A stretch of DNA of 64,000 nt, from NCBI GenBank assembly GCA_014058105.1, contig JACGCM010000325.1, forward strand, positions 558,001 through 622,000, in the 5' to 3' direction. This DNA is from Kingdonia uniflora (taxonomy: Eukaryota; Streptophyta; Magnoliopsida; Ranunculales; Circaeasteraceae). Below the pieces are notes generated by a model that saw only the letters and a list, made by a program, of their open reading frames with translations, had not been told where the DNA came from and made no database searches. Made by a program: the position numbers and the translations under genes. The stretch's first letter is position 1. Each line of letters starts with the position of its first letter. Below are positions 22,928 to 42,846 of the stretch, piece by piece.

Positions 22928-23065
22928 GAAAAATTTATCTTTAACCCCCCACATTATGACATCGACTTGCCATTGGCCCCCATATTCTATGAAATTAAAC
23001 ATTAGACCCTATTTTAACCTGAAAACCAAGTTAAATTCTGTTGACCGATCTGGACTCCTATTGAC
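22928..23065 (+). repeat. MULE left terminal inverted repeat
   Basis: Contains TTTAACCCCCCACATTATG, ATTTTAACCTGAAAACCAAG and CTGTTGACCGATCTGGACTC; the same blocks occur in reverse complement at 30545-30681, with scattered mismatches. In MuDR the TIRs carry the promoters of both genes. Confidence 0.93.
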
Positions 23066-23291
23066 TAGGTTTGTTAAATTTTAAACCCAATTATACCATT
23101 TTGCTCCGAGATATGTAATAAGAGGAAGACTTATAAAAAAATTAAAAAAAACATAGAGATACTCACTAAAGATCAACGGTTGTGACCATCTCTCAATATG
23201 AACGTTGGAGCTCGTGGTCTTCTTCCCAGTTTACTCAGACAAACAAACTCAGATCTTCAACATAAAATTCTTTAATCTCTAACTGCAATCA

Positions 23292-23801
23292 ATGAGAGGT
23301 GGAAGCAAACATCAGGTAAATCCTTATTTCTTAAATTAAAATCTAGAAATCTGGGTTTGTGTTCATCATTGGAAGGGGGGGGGGGAGGGGAGAGAGACGA
23401 ATTACAGGTTGTAACTTGGGGAATTAACAAAAAAGAAAATGTTAGCAAAACATTAATTTCAACATGGTTTCTCACATGTTTCATGCTCAATTTGTGAATT
23501 GGATGGACACAAAGCATATTCATGCCCATGGGTTTATTCTAGGTACAAAAGGCCAAATTACAATGGAATTATGAGGTTTTTCATTTCTAAAACTTTGAAG
23601 AACCCCAACAGGAAGTTCCTTTTATGCCAATTCACTGAGTACAATGCATTTAAATGGCTATCTGATGCCACTAAGAAAGGTAAAGAGGAAATTGGGTCTT
23701 CAAGCACTACAGGCCGCTATGGATGTGGAGGGACAAGTCACTGGGTGAAAGACTACCCTTGGAGAGTGACTAAATGTCCAGTGGAGGGATGTCCTGGGTA
23801 G
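23292..23801 (+). CDS. MULE second gene: zinc knuckle + GRF-type zinc finger
   Basis: Probable first exon 23292-23315 (MRGGSKHQ, then a GTAAAT donor), about 230 bp inside the left TIR. The acceptor is not certain. The second exon reads CSICELDGHKAYSC, a perfect C-x2-C-x4-H-x4-C knuckle, then ISKTLKNPNRKFLLCQF and FKWLSD, resembling a GRF zinc finger, and a second knuckle GCGGTSHWVKDY in which two cysteines are lost. It ends CPVEGCPG. The gene converges on the transposase gene, as mudrB converges on mudrA in maize MuDR, but the protein itself is not recognisably MURB. It could be a captured host fragment. Nucleic-acid binding is the likely activity, from family knowledge. Confidence 0.65.
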
Positions 23802-24425
23802 ATAAAGCTCCAAATTTCTAAGCAAGATGGCACAAAAGGGAAGAAAAATTTAAAGTATCAAAACATCCATTGTAACAAGTTTATTTGGTTAATAGATGCT
23901 ATTCAAGCATAAAGTAGAGATGGAGAAAAGAAGAAAATGTAGATGGATGTGAAGGTGACCATTAAGATGAATTTGGATGATTTTATTAGGGATTTCAAAG
24001 GGAAAACTAATATCTAGGATGAATCAACTTTTTTGTAATGTTTTTTTTGTAATGAATTTGGATGATTGCAATGTTTTTTTGTTTTATTTTTTTTAAGCAA
24101 TATTGGATTCTAGTTATCTACAGTTATGTTCTAACAAGATAAAATATGTTCTAAAATATTAGATTTCATGCACCAAATAAAACATACATTCACCATACCA
24201 AAAAGACACAACTAGACTACCAAAATTCATACCAAAAAGACAGTGTCCTCATAATGCAATCCATACATTCACCATAAGAGAAGACTCCTGCAAAACTAGA
24301 ATACCAAAAAGATAGTGCCCTCATACTTGTAACACAAGAAGACTCCTGCAAAACTAGACATATAACTACAGACTCAAAATACCCCACCCTACTTTGCTAG
24401 CCAACTAATAGGTTCATACTTGAAA
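23802..24425. other. MULE interior between convergent genes, no gene seen
   Basis: AT-rich stretch with several stops in all frames. It probably contains the 3' ends of the two convergent transcription units. T- and A-rich runs near 24040-24100 could serve as polyadenylation regions; nothing more specific is visible. Confidence 0.4.
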
Positions 24426-24882
24426 TCAGTTGATGATGATAGTGTTGAAACCAACACTGGAAGTTCCTGAAGCATTGGTTTTGGCCCTCTTAGTTGTTGG
24501 ATCAACATTACCATAGCCACCATCAACTTTGGCATCACCACCATCACCTTTACCTACACCATTGTTACCACCATCACCCCCATTGCCACCATCATCTGAA
24601 ACACCAGACTTATCAGAATCACCAGACTCACCAAATTCCTCATCCCCATCCCCATCTGTTTCCTCACTATTTTCTTTATTTGTGTCCTTATTCATTTATT
24701 CATTTGTGTCCTCACACTTTCCTTCATCAGATTCCTTATCCCCACCTTAATTTTTTTTCTTTTTATTTTCATCTTCAACATCTTCATCATCTATGGGATA
24801 ACCATAGTTTCTTTCCTCTTCACCTCAGAGGTTGTGTAGTACTTAGTGGCTCTTGGACTGTCATTACCATCACTGTCCATTG
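24426..24882 (-). pseudogene. Acidic Gly/Asp-rich ORF inside the MULE
   Basis: Minus strand. A first piece starts MDSDGNDSPRATKYYTT near 24882; a frame change is needed to reach 24695-24426, which is almost entirely Gly, Asp, Glu and Asn and ends in a basic PTTKRAKT motif. It is low-complexity and could be the N- or C-terminal tail of a broken MULE protein or captured sequence. Function unknown. Confidence 0.35.
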
Positions 24883-25887
24883 TAGAAGATTAAGAGAAGA
24901 AGGTTGTAGACGTTGAGCTTTATGCTTTTAGGGGTTACAGTTGTGGTTATATAGGGGTTATAAACTATTTACTCTTTTAATTAATGCACTTTACAACTTT
25001 CCATATGCCTAGACAATACTTGCAAACAAAGAAATAGTAGTTGGGAGATTAGGAGATGAGTAATATCTGCAAATAGATTGGTTCTATACTGCATGACACA
25101 TAACACATTCTCGTACCTGTGCATATAAAAACATACAACAGAGTTTAGTGAACTTACACTGTGTGCATGCCATGCCATAAAAGGTCTTTGCATACCTAGA
25201 TAATAAATCTTCCTGCATAAACAACAGTGGCATATTCCTACAAAACAGTGGCAGATTCCTACATAAAAATTGTGCCAGATTCCTACAAACAGTGTAACCA
25301 AGTGCATAAAAACAGTGTCAGATTCCTGCAAATAGTCAGATTCCTACAAACAATGTAACCAAGTGCAAACACAACTTCATATTGAAACATAAATATACAA
25401 GAGAATATACAACTACAAACACACAAACTTAAACATTGGGATTGCACAAACTTAAACATTGTTAAACTTGAACATTAAGATTACACAAACAGTGCCAAAT
25501 TTTCATAATAATATCACTGTTAAACTTGAACATTGTTCCCCCACCATAGATATCAGGATTACACAAACTTAAACATTGTTATCAAAAAGTAGTGTTTCTC
25601 CAAACTTAGCTACATATACCACAAAATTCTCATAGAATTCTCAAAAAACCCTAAAATTATAGCTTCACATTCATCTACAAAATTATAGCTTTACAAAATT
25701 CTCAAAAAATTGGCTTATGGATCCACACTAAATCAACTAAACTTCTCTGGGAGGCCTGAACAATTTCTTGTATGGATTCCTGGGTGGTTACTTACTAGTG
25801 ACTTCCCTGGGTAGGAATTATTAGTTCTTATGATAAGCTTGTAGTGCCTCTCCCACTTTTTATAATTGCAGAGTTGTATCTCCCACT

Positions 25888-26380
25888 TCATGCAACTGCA
25901 GTGTTGCCTCTCACACCTCTTACAACTGCAGTGTTGCTTCTACCACCTCTTTCAGCTTGAGTGTTGCCTCTCCCACCTCTTACAACTGTAGTATTTCCTG
26001 TCCCACCTCTTCCAGCTTGAGTATTGCCTCTCCCATCTCTTACAACTATAGTGTTGCCTCTTCCAGCTTCAGTGATGTCACTCCCACTTCTTACAGTTTG
26101 ACTGTTGCCCCTTCCTTTCATATTTGTGCCTCTTCCACCTCTTCTTCTAGGAGTTGGAACTGTTGGTTGTGTTGGTAGCTCACTGGTAACTCCACTTCTA
26201 GGTTCAAAGTTGTCTCTAGGCCTATTACCTCTTGGTCTACCTCCCCCTCTTACCCTAGTTGTAGGTTGTAAACCTCTTAGCCTTAGTTCAGCTGGTGGGC
26301 CTTTACAAGTCTTCTTATTGTGGCCCAAATGTCCACATTTGTGACGCCACTTCTGTTGGCTCCCACCTTCATCATCACCT
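25888..26380 (-). pseudogene. MULE transposase C-terminus: zinc knuckle and RGG-like repeats
   Basis: Minus strand. Just upstream of GHNKKTC, the plus-strand text gives a knuckle of the form CG.LGHNKKTC, as at the end of many plant MURA-type proteins. It is followed by an Arg/Gly-rich tail with about eight variants of a short unit (GRGNTQA, VVRGGRGNT). Such tails may bind nucleic acids; this is inferred from composition. It connects to the SWIM region at 26707-27000 through an intron-like gap. Confidence 0.6.
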
Positions 26381-26706
26381 TTCCTTCTTACTTTCCTAGG
26401 CCTACCAGTCCCCTCACCAATGGTAGTGGCAATACTTCAATGTTCATAGTCCGCAATCAATACAAAATATAAACTAAATGAAATTGCAAACTTAAATAAA
26501 CAAAAGAAAATATCACATAATATTAGCTTACTTTGTCCCAGAGTGATGCATCACTAATGGCTAAAACTGAACCACTGTATGTTTTGACATAAGAAGAAAC
26601 CATGTGATACTCACTACAATACCTGCACATAAGCCATAAGAAGAAAAATTGTTAATCTAACAAAAAAGAAAGAAAGAATAAAAGAAGGCTAGAAAAATAA
26701 GTCAAC

Positions 26707-28983
26707 TTACTCCACCCAGTTTAACCTCATGTGACTTATCACACAATATGCATGAACACAAGGCAACCCTGTAACCTGCCACTCATTGCAATCACAAGTC
26801 CTTTCTTCCAAATTTACTTTGCACTTCTTCCCATCTTTAGAAATTACCACCCAACTGTTAAAATCAGAACCTTGGGGTTCATACTCATTGTAAAACCTCT
26901 TTATCCTGTCAATATGTATCTTGGCCCTAGGTACTACAAAATTTTGATCCCAACCTTGAGCTTTCACCCTTCTATCATATGTTAACTTCATCATCATCAA
27001 GTTAATACCTTCAATTACCTTGTCTAGTGGTTTATCTATAATTTTTAAAATCCAGTTATTGAAAGACTCTGAAAGGTTATTGGTGATGTGCTCACATTTG
27101 GCTGTAAAGTCAAAATGTAACCTGCACCAATACTCTACAGGATTATCAACCTGAAGTTTGTCTAGATATACTTGCTTACAGCTTTAACAAAAGCCTTTGC
27201 TGCTCCCCAACATTGCTTTTCTAAGTGTGACCCCTTAATTTTTTGAAGTTCTTCCACATGTACCTAAAATATAACATGTGGTTTTGATGTAGAAACACCT
27301 GAAACATAAACCCAATAAGTAAGTAAAGAAATACAAATGAGTAAATAAAAAAATAAAGTTAAAAACAATTTCAGACACTTACCTCAGCAACAGATTCAAT
27401 TAGGCATTTTTGTATGTCTGAAATGAATATTAATTTGCTTTGGTGTTTTGTCAAATGAGGGGCCAAGTTAGAAAAGTGTGCCAAGTTTCTTAACACTCAG
27501 ACACCTACATAAATATATAGCAATTAGGAATAATCAATTATTTCCATCCAAAACCACAATTGAGAGACACTGCCCTCCATACTTGCCCTTCAAGAAACAA
27601 CCATCAAGACCTAATATAGGTCTACATCCATTATTAAAACCATCAAGTGAGGCCTTAAATGCCATACATGTACCAGTCCACTGCTTGGTGTCATACTAAA
27701 AGCTCCAAATTGCTATGCTTCCAGGATTTGATGAAAGTACTTGCCTAGTTAACTCAGGTAGCCTATTATAACCATCATCAAATGATCCAGTGATCCTCTC
27801 AATACAAATGGTATTTGCATTCCAAGCAGTATAGTAAGAGACATTAACCCCATCTTTTATTCTTATTGTAGTTTGGACATCCTTTAGTGTCAAAGTCTTC
27901 ACATCCCTTACTAACTCCTTAATTTCATTTGCTATCCAAAGTGTATTTGCCAACTTATTTTCACTTCCAACCTTCCTAGTGCAGGTGTGTTCAAAATGGC
28001 ACCCCTTAAGAACCATGCTATGACCATCATAGCTTCTCCTAGCATACACCAACCACTTACATTTTTTTACAGTACACTTGTACCTAAGCCTGTAACTCTC
28101 ATTTTTAACTTGTTTAGTTTCAAATTTATTCAGAATTACAAATTTCCTCAAGTATTCTCTAGCTTCAGAAATAGTTGGCCATTCCATCCCAACATGCAAT
28201 GATTCATAATCAGTTTGAGGTTGTGGCTTAAAAACATCTTCTTCCTCTTCAAATATATTATTTGCTCCATTCAAAAAATCTCCAAACACTTCACATCTTC
28301 TTATGTCTTCTTCATTAGGTATACCATTCCCATCCTGGGATGAGTGGGTGTTGTAGTAATCTTCTTCAACATCTAAACTATCTACATTCAACTGAGCAAA
28401 ATGGATCCATTCATTAAACTGTGTCTTAATGTCTTCACTATCCCAATCCATATTAACATCATGCCCACCCTCATCATCATTATCTCCCCCCACATTAGCA
28501 TCATCCCCACCCATATCATCATCATGCCCCCTCATCAACATTATCTTCATCCATATCATTATCATACCACTCATTTTCAATAAGACCTTCTTCCCAAATA
28601 GGAACTTTACCAACAACTTTTACATTGTCACCTGCTATATTAGCATCATCACACACATAAAACAGTGGCAAATGGTCCAATTCTTTCTCAGGTAGTTCAC
28701 TTGGCCTCAGTCTCTTCTTCTTCATAACAGAAGGTTGATTTTGTCCATTAGTTTCAGTGTTCTTCCTTTTGTCTTTCTTAGTTTCTCTAGCATTTTTCTT
28801 AGAAATAACATTCTCACCAACATAGCCACTCCCAACAGTCACATCACCCATAACTTGAGACACACTCACATCGCCCATAACTTGAGATACAGTCATATCA
28901 CCAATAGCTTGAGACATATTCACATTACCCACAGCACTTCCTAGTCTGACTACTTTATTTATTGGTATTGTCTTCTTAGCCAA
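26707..28983 (-). pseudogene. MULE transposase (MURA type): MuDR domain, DDE domain, SWIM finger
   Basis: Minus strand. 28983-28522 is a variable acidic linker (repeats of SQVMGDV). 28616-27696 holds the plant MuDR N-terminal domain (HVGMEWPTISEAREYL, RLRYKCTVKKCKWLVYA, HTCTRK). The DDE region follows in pieces: ILGLDGCFLKGKYGG near 27580-27630 with the first Asp, a stop after LDGN, then FISDIQKCLIESVAE near 27390-27430 with the second Asp. 27000-26707 contains the SWIM zinc finger CDCNEWQVTGLPCVHA (C-x-C...C-x-H). This domain order is that of MURA transposases. Stops and shifts in the catalytic region show loss of function. Confidence 0.9.
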
Positions 28984-29158
28984 GGTTTTCTTTCAAGTGT
29001 CTCATGCATGATTCTAGGAGTTTTAGGTACACTTGGTGCCAAAGCTATGATGAACACAAAGAAATGAATAGACCCAGTTGGGTCTTCATTACTGTTATGC
29101 TATACACCAGGTAATGCTTTATCTGAATCAATGACCATTATTTTACCTTTACTAATAC

Positions 29159-29739
29159 TGTAGGGACTTATCCCTCGATCTCAGTCAAAATCGAGCTCGT
29201 GAAGCTCGATTTACCTCCAACTCAGGCTCACACAATTTTAACACTTAAACACTCCAGTCAACATTCTAAACAGCCCCACGAACTACTCTAGAACATAGAT
29301 CTAGCTAAACCCGGAAAATGATATCCAGTCAAAAACACCTGTCTCCCACGAACTCGTCAGTTATTCAGTCAACCGCCACTAACCACATTATTCAGAAAAT
29401 GTGTTCCAGCACGACGAAGAGCTATGAGAAAAACCTATATAAGGGAAAAGTTCCAGAAGAGACAGGGACCAAAAAAATTACTCAAACTTCTTATTTACGA
29501 GATCAAAAGCATTTCTATATTTTAGAGATCACTTGTAATAAAGAAATCCAATCCAAGCAATAAAGATATTTTTACAAAAATCCTCTATACGAGGTCGTGG
29601 TTTTTTTACATGTTTAGAGGTTTTCCACCCTAAAAACACCTGTTTCCATTTATTACTTTCTATTAGAGTATTGTTACAGGTTCATTGGCGTGATAGCTAA
29701 TTCCTAACTATATCAAGCTTACGGAATTTGACCATTACA
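29159..29739 (+). mobile_element. Solo LTR (581 bp) inserted in the MULE
   Basis: Starts TGTAGGG and ends CATTACA, flanked by AATAC at 29154-29158 and 29740-29744. It contains a TATA-like CCTATATAAGG near 29434, polyadenylation signals (AATAAAG near 29537 and 29561), and then CGAGGTCGTGG, a block also found in the reverse complement of the Tat LTRs. No internal retrotransposon sequence or second LTR is present, so it is a solo LTR left by LTR-LTR recombination. The family resembles gypsy by that shared block only. Confidence 0.85.
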
Positions 29740-29744
29740 AATAC

Positions 29745-29970
29745 AGTGTAGTTCAAGCATACTCCCAGCAGGACAAAAGGCTTTCCTAGATTTATGGTCA
29801 ACAGTTTCAGTCATAGCATTTAACAAATTCATGTAACAAAGATATTCCTCATCAACATTCTTAAACTTGTCATTTTCCTCACCTATATAATCTGTCACTT
29901 CATACCCCCCAGAAGGTTCATCTACACACCATTTTCCACCAAAGTGTATGACTACATGTTTAATTGACAT
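29745..29970 (-). pseudogene. MULE transposase N-terminus (PB1-like domain), cut by solo LTR
   Basis: From ATG 29970 on minus: KHVVIHFGGKWCVDEPSGGYE, then FKNVDEEYLCYMNLL, resembling the PB1-like N-terminal domain of plant MURA-type transposases. The frame runs into the solo LTR at 29739; the last residues of the open frame are LTR-encoded. The domain should continue past 29154. Confidence 0.7.
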
Positions 29971-30189
29971 CCAATGGACGTTTTAAAGTAAAACAAACAA
30001 ACAAAGATATATTCACATTATGAGACAACATTGAAAATAGAAAATCCTCAAATTTGTAAACCCTAGTTTGGAAAAAATTGAAAAATCCAAAAATTCTAAA
30101 CCCTAACATAAATAGCAAATAGAAACCGAGTAAGCCCTAACACTAATTTAGGATGAGAAGAACGTACCTCCCACTAGAGGAACCCATTT

Positions 30190-30360
30190 GTGACATCAGA
30201 ACCAGTTTATCTGAAGATAGCAACAGAGAGAGAGAGGTTTGTCTGAAGAAGGGAGAAGAAAGGTTTATCTGAAGAAGAGAGAAAAAAGGTTTGCCTTTAC
30301 TAATACTCCAGTTTGTCTGAAGAACAGAGAAGAAAGGTTTGTCTGAAGAAGAAAGTAAAC
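30190..30360. repeat. Short direct repeats in the MULE transposase leader
   Basis: The motif GTTTGTCTGAAGAA or a close variant recurs about five times, each followed by a GA-rich run (GAGAGAAGAAAG). It lies between the right TIR and the transposase ATG, so in the 5' leader or promoter. Confidence 0.7.
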
Positions 30361-30544
30361 CAAAAGGGGAGGGAAATTTGCTGCCTCAAAATAAGCTGTT
30401 GATCGCGCGACACGTCAGCAGATAACAGACGATTGAGATCTTAAGTAGCACGTGCAATCCACGTGCTATAGCTGAATTGCTATTTTTTTTCTAAGTGTGG
30501 GTAGAGTTTTCTGTTTATAAGGGGTAAGCTGGTATTTTCACTTG

Positions 30545-30681
30545 GTCAACCGGAGTCCAGATCGGTCAACAGAATTTGACTTGGTTTTCAGGTTAAAATG
30601 GGATATAATGTCGAATTTCAAGGAATATGGGGGTCAATGCAAATCGATGCCATAATGTGGGGGGTTAAAGCTAAAAGTTTT
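30545..30681 (-). repeat. MULE right terminal inverted repeat
   Basis: Reverse complement of the left TIR, with blocks CATAATGTGGGGGGTTAAAG and CTTGGTTTTCAGGTTAAAAT. It is followed directly by the TATTTAAAA duplication. Confidence 0.93.
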
Positions 30682-30690
30682 TATTTAAAA
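30682..30690. repeat. MULE target-site duplication (right) TATTTAAAA
   Basis: Exact partner of 22919-22927. Confidence 0.88.
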
Positions 30691-31935
30691 CCATGATATA
30701 TAAACATACATACACTCATGCGTTTCTCACCCTTTTTGAGTGAAATTTAGTCACATAAAGATTATGCGTAATTTATTTTTTAAAAAGGTAAGCTATTTGT
30801 GAGGGAAATTGATCCTGAGACATCTTGATTTTTCAAGCATTAACCTACCAACTGACCAAGCATCAGTTGGTCGAGGCTCTGTTCTATTTCCAGAGGCGTG
30901 CATCTCAGTTATATAGTTTTCACACTTTTTGAGTCGTTTAGAACACATTTTCTTAGGGAAGATTGGCTGGGAGCATAACTCTCTTATGCTACTCATCTAA
31001 AATTATAATAGGCGCATAACAATCATGTGTCTGATCTAAATTCAAGAAAATATTAACCTCTGGTAAATTATATGACCTCGTGCTATGAATTTCAAGCTCC
31101 GTCTCAAAGCATTGCTGGAAATGCTCTAATAACACGCTGCACCCACATAAAACTTCAGGGATAAGGCTCAAACGAGAGCGAAGAAGTGTTTGTAGTTATC
31201 AAATGATTGAAAACAAGAAAGTTTAGTGCTTCGTGGTAGGGGCCACCGGCGGATTGAAGATAAAGAATAATCAATAATGCTTGCATGGAGAATAATTATT
31301 TATTTTTTGGTTACTTACGTTTGTATATTTTCTTAAAGTTTTTATGTTTGTATCTTAATGCAACAAAGATCGATTCCACATGAACAGGTCATGCAACAAA
31401 GGAGAAGAAACTCATTCAGTTATTGTGGTGCGAAAAAGGGGCATGCCTGGCATGCTATTTAAGCGTGGGAGACAAATGCATGATTCGTCTTTATCACGCC
31501 GCATGACAAGTATTTACTTGCCCTACAGGCTACAAGGTTAGCACGCTCATAAGGCCCTGTTTGCTGAATCCCATCCACCATTCTTATCCCATAAGGTAAA
31601 CTACTACTTAAGCCAACAACAACCTTAATCAAATTGATCGAAATCGCAAAATAAATGACACCCCAGAGACAGAATTATGTGATTAGAAATAGCATTATCA
31701 CACAGAAGAGCACAAAGGGAAGCAGATACTTCCAACGTTACCGACATTTATTTATAATAAAGCCAACCCATTCCAGCACTTATAAATAAGAGGATAATTG
31801 ACATATTCCCCTTTCAGCTTACACTTCTCATTCGATTAAGAAGAATAAGATGACTGTAAGATTTTGTTTACATGGAGGTGTTTTTGGTAGTGTGAAAAAA
31901 GACGTATAAATGGGATAAGAAACAGTATAGCACAC
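30691..31935. other. Intergenic DNA and probable AUG2 3' UTR
   Basis: No coding region supported. The part nearest 31935 should include the AUG2 3' UTR. Nothing else recognisable. Confidence 0.45.
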
Positions 31936-39820
<7,885 letters not shown>

Positions 39821-40076
39821 ATCCGCCAATTTCAACTCTATGTTTTCGTAGACTGCAACTGAGGTCTACCCTTGATAGACCAATCTAATTAGTACCAATA
39901 CGTTAATGGTGGGAACCGAAGCTTGGAGATCCATTAATGGCGGATTTCACACTCAAATCAAACAGATACAACTGAAAGAGTTTATTTGATCAACAAAATC
40001 TGCCGTTTCATTCAGCATTTAACGGGAATTTTGGCTGCACATTAAAATATGAAACGACATTCATACCATACTTGGA
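39821..40076. promoter_or_regulatory. Short upstream region of AUG2
   Basis: Only about 250 bp separate the AUG2 start codon from the transposon-like end GAGCATCTCC at 40077. The 5' UTR and any proximal promoter must lie here or in the transposon cluster. No clear TATA box was identified. Confidence 0.35.
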
Positions 40077-40220
40077 GCATCTCCAGCAGATAGTTCGAGT
40101 TTGGGTGTGGGCTGACAGGGGCCCACAGAAAACCCAACCTCTCCCTGCAGCAACTCAAACTATCTGACGTGTTTTTTTTTATATTTTATTTTAAGAGGAA
40201 ATCAAAACACCGCGCTGTAA
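40077..40220. repeat. PIF/Harbinger-like terminus and subterminal CG-rich block
   Basis: GAGCATCTCCAGCAG starts here and is followed by a G/T-rich run. Its closest match in inverted orientation is CTGTTGGAGATACTC at 46573-46587. The subterminal CACCGCGCTG ... TTACCGCCGC resembles the hairpin blocks at 43451 and 46387. No TTA duplication is visible directly outside (flank CTTG), so this end is a decayed or orphan terminus. Confidence 0.5.
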
Positions 40221-40569
40221 AAGGATTACCGCCGCTGCGCCTGTTAACAAAAATGTTTGTTCCCATTCGACTCACATAAAACTGTTTTCTCATCTATCTC
40301 AATTCGAAAGTATTCCTTGAAAAAAAAATCTAATTCCTTTTAAAATCAAATGGAGATGTCAGAGGGAGACCTACACCCCAGTACATTCCTTGCCCCAGTA
40401 CATTCCCTGGGTTTAGAGAGACAAGAGATCCAGAGCGAGCCGTAACTCGGTCGAGGTCCGGAAGGAAAAATAAATAAAAGAGTTGAATTTGAAGAGGTAC
40501 AACAAACCTAAGGCATACCACACCCATCCCAAGAAAACTATCCAACCAAGTTTATTACCGCGCTCCGAG

Positions 40570-42575
40570 ATGGCCAAAATCATATATATTACAATGGCAA
40601 AGATCTCACGGTAAGTTTTTCGTACATTGTGACTTTGTTATTTCTGTTAATCAAGTGTTTGACAAAATGCTCCAATGAACATAATCGGGATTCGATGCAT
40701 CCACACGACACATTCACTACGGTGATCAAAGTTTGGAAGGAAATTTCCACAATTCTGACAATAAGGGATCCCGGGGTGAAGATATTCGGGAGGTTTATGG
40801 ATATACGCTTGGGCAATTCCGATAGTCAGGTAATTCAAGCGCTAACAAAGCGTTGGTGGCCGACAACTTATACTTTTTTGTTCCCGTGTGCAGAGATAAG
40901 GATCACTCCAATGGATTTCCATATGTTGACATCATTGGCAATCGACAAATATCCTAAACAGGTGTCGTATGACGGCAGATGAAGTGCTTTATCTGTTGTG
41001 AGGCAATTGTTTCCCCGCATCAAATCTAACAATACAAAGAGTGGCAACGTCAACATTTTACATTTGCGGACATACTTGACCATCACAGATGATCGGGATG
41101 ATGATATTACCATTGTTCATCCTTTTATCCTCTTCATGATGGGACATTTATGGTTTCAAACAGCCAACAACACTGTCCCGCTTGGATATCTTAAGGCCGT
41201 GGCCAATTTGGATGAAGCTGCCGAATTTGACTCGGGGTTATGCTATTCTTTCTTCCATGTACCATGGTTTGGATAACGCAGTCATGACCGGGGGTGCCAT
41301 CACTGAATTTTCACAACTTCTTGAGGTACATTAACAATTTTTCCTTACAAGCTATAAATCAAATATCTTCTAATAAACGTCTTAAATAGAATTTATAATT
41401 GTTTTTTATGTTGTTCCAAAATATAGTATTGGTTCTACAAGTATTGTGGGGCTGGTCACCCTATTGTCAAAGAAGCGTTTAAGAACACATCGTATCCGCG
41501 TCTTAAAGCATGGGAGAAGGGGAACAGGAAGAAAACAAATAACCAGACAGTGAATTTGTTTACTCTAGGCAGATACCTCATTGACCACCAGACTATTGAG
41601 TCGATCAATTGGCAATCTTGGGCAGAATTTGCGGCGTTAGATTTAGATGACGTACGTACCACGTCGCTTCTGTCCCGTAAGAGGATTTCACTTCAAGTCC
41701 CAAATGGAAACTGCGAGTATTACTTGGGGGATAGATGTTAGAGGTAGTTGACTGGCACTACGGGTATACCTTTGGATCTTCCGCTTAACATGTCACCACA
41801 TCTTAGTTTAGCTGATTTACAAGCGATGAGACGGGCTGGCTTCTTTGACTGTGACCAGTTTGTGATAGGGGAGGAGCGAGAGACTTACGCCTCATACTGG
41901 GCCTGTTGACAGATTCCCAGAGGTTGGGAAATATAGACCTGTTTGGACCCATTACACTCAGGGCTGGTATTATACTAGTGGTGGTTACGTCAGCAGAGGT
42001 TTATAGCTTGTCTCAGGACTTCAGTTTGCCTAGCGAGGAGGAGGGGCTAGGCCCGGGGTGGCACATAAAGTAGACAGGGAGGCGTGAGATCTTCCCCATC
42101 CACCATTTGAGGGACTCGCCACCCATGTCTTCCTTCTACGACGCAGAGGAGCTGTGGCACCTGACGCATGGTATGTAGCGACTTGCCCTTGTAGAGTCTA
42201 CGCGGGACGCCCAGACGATCCAGTAGTTGATTGACGAGCTTGCTGCCAACAGGCACATAAACCATATAGACGACCAGCTGTATCAACATGTAAGTAACTT
42301 ACTTACTTACGTATTTATTTATTATTTATTAATGTCATATTTATTTTGTCAAAATCAAATAAATTTTCTTTATCCTCTTCAGAACCTACATCTGAGGAGG
42401 GGGCGTGAGGTACGGGTGGTGCCGCTACCACGTGGAGGTATCGCGAGGACGATCAGGAGACCCATGGACATGGTCTGCAAACCAAGAGAGCTGGTAGTAG
42501 CCATAGAGGAGGGGGTACTGGAGATGATATTGGCCCATCTCAGTAGATATAGGTTTTGTTTTATGTTTTTGTAGA
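40570..42575 (+). pseudogene. Plant mobile domain (PMD) gene, decayed
   Basis: Plus strand, several exons. Start candidate ATGGCAAAGATC near 40593 with a GTAAG donor. The PMD core follows: FMDIRLGNSDSQVIQALTKRW, then ITPMDFHMLTSLAI; a TGA at 40980-40982 interrupts; VRQLFPRIKS and DEAAEF follow; a shift near 41250 is needed to read MTGGAITEFSQLL; then ALDLDDVRTTSLLSRKRISL, QVPNGNCEYYLGDRC, LTGTTGIPLDLPLNMSPHLS and VIGEERETYASYWA. The last part (LHLRRGREVRVVPLPRGG) is the Gly/Arg-rich tail. This is the PMD family of proteins related to MAIN/MAIL1 and the 'phosphatase 7 long form' annotations. Because it lies next to transposon ends, this copy is probably transposon-borne, not a host gene. Confidence 0.8.
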
Positions 42576-42846
42576 CTTAATTTTTAGGAAGTAAACATCA
42601 GTGTTGAACAATTTCTATTATAGAATTTTGTTTCTCTATATAAGTACTTGTACGACTTGATGCCACATTTTTTTTTTTATATAAATCAATATTAATCAAT
42701 TTATTTTGAGTCTTGAATTTAAATAGAAATGCAATTACAATTCTTAAAATAGTAGTTCTGCGTACGAAATAAAACTCAAAACAGATACAATTAAACTTAA
42801 TTCATCATTCACGACTGATGTAAAGATTAAACTCAGACTATTCAGT

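Larger units (their letters stand above)
22928..30681 (-). mobile_element. Mutator-like element (MULE), 7.75 kb, with long TIRs
   Basis: Ends are inverted copies of about 137 bp (22928-23065 and 30545-30681), flanked by TATTTAAAA at 22919-22927 and 30682-30690. A 9-bp duplication with long TIRs is diagnostic of Mutator. Inside is a minus-strand transposase gene (PB1-like, MuDR N-terminal, DDE, SWIM zinc finger, zinc knuckle/RGG tail) starting next to the right TIR, and a plus-strand zinc-knuckle/GRF gene starting next to the left TIR. A solo LTR (29159-29739) has landed in the transposase gene. Stops in the DDE region make it non-autonomous now. Confidence 0.93.

Noticed and set aside
24494..24916. 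His-rich plus-strand frame
   Set aside because: It is the complement of the acidic Gly/Asp-rich region and has no independent support.
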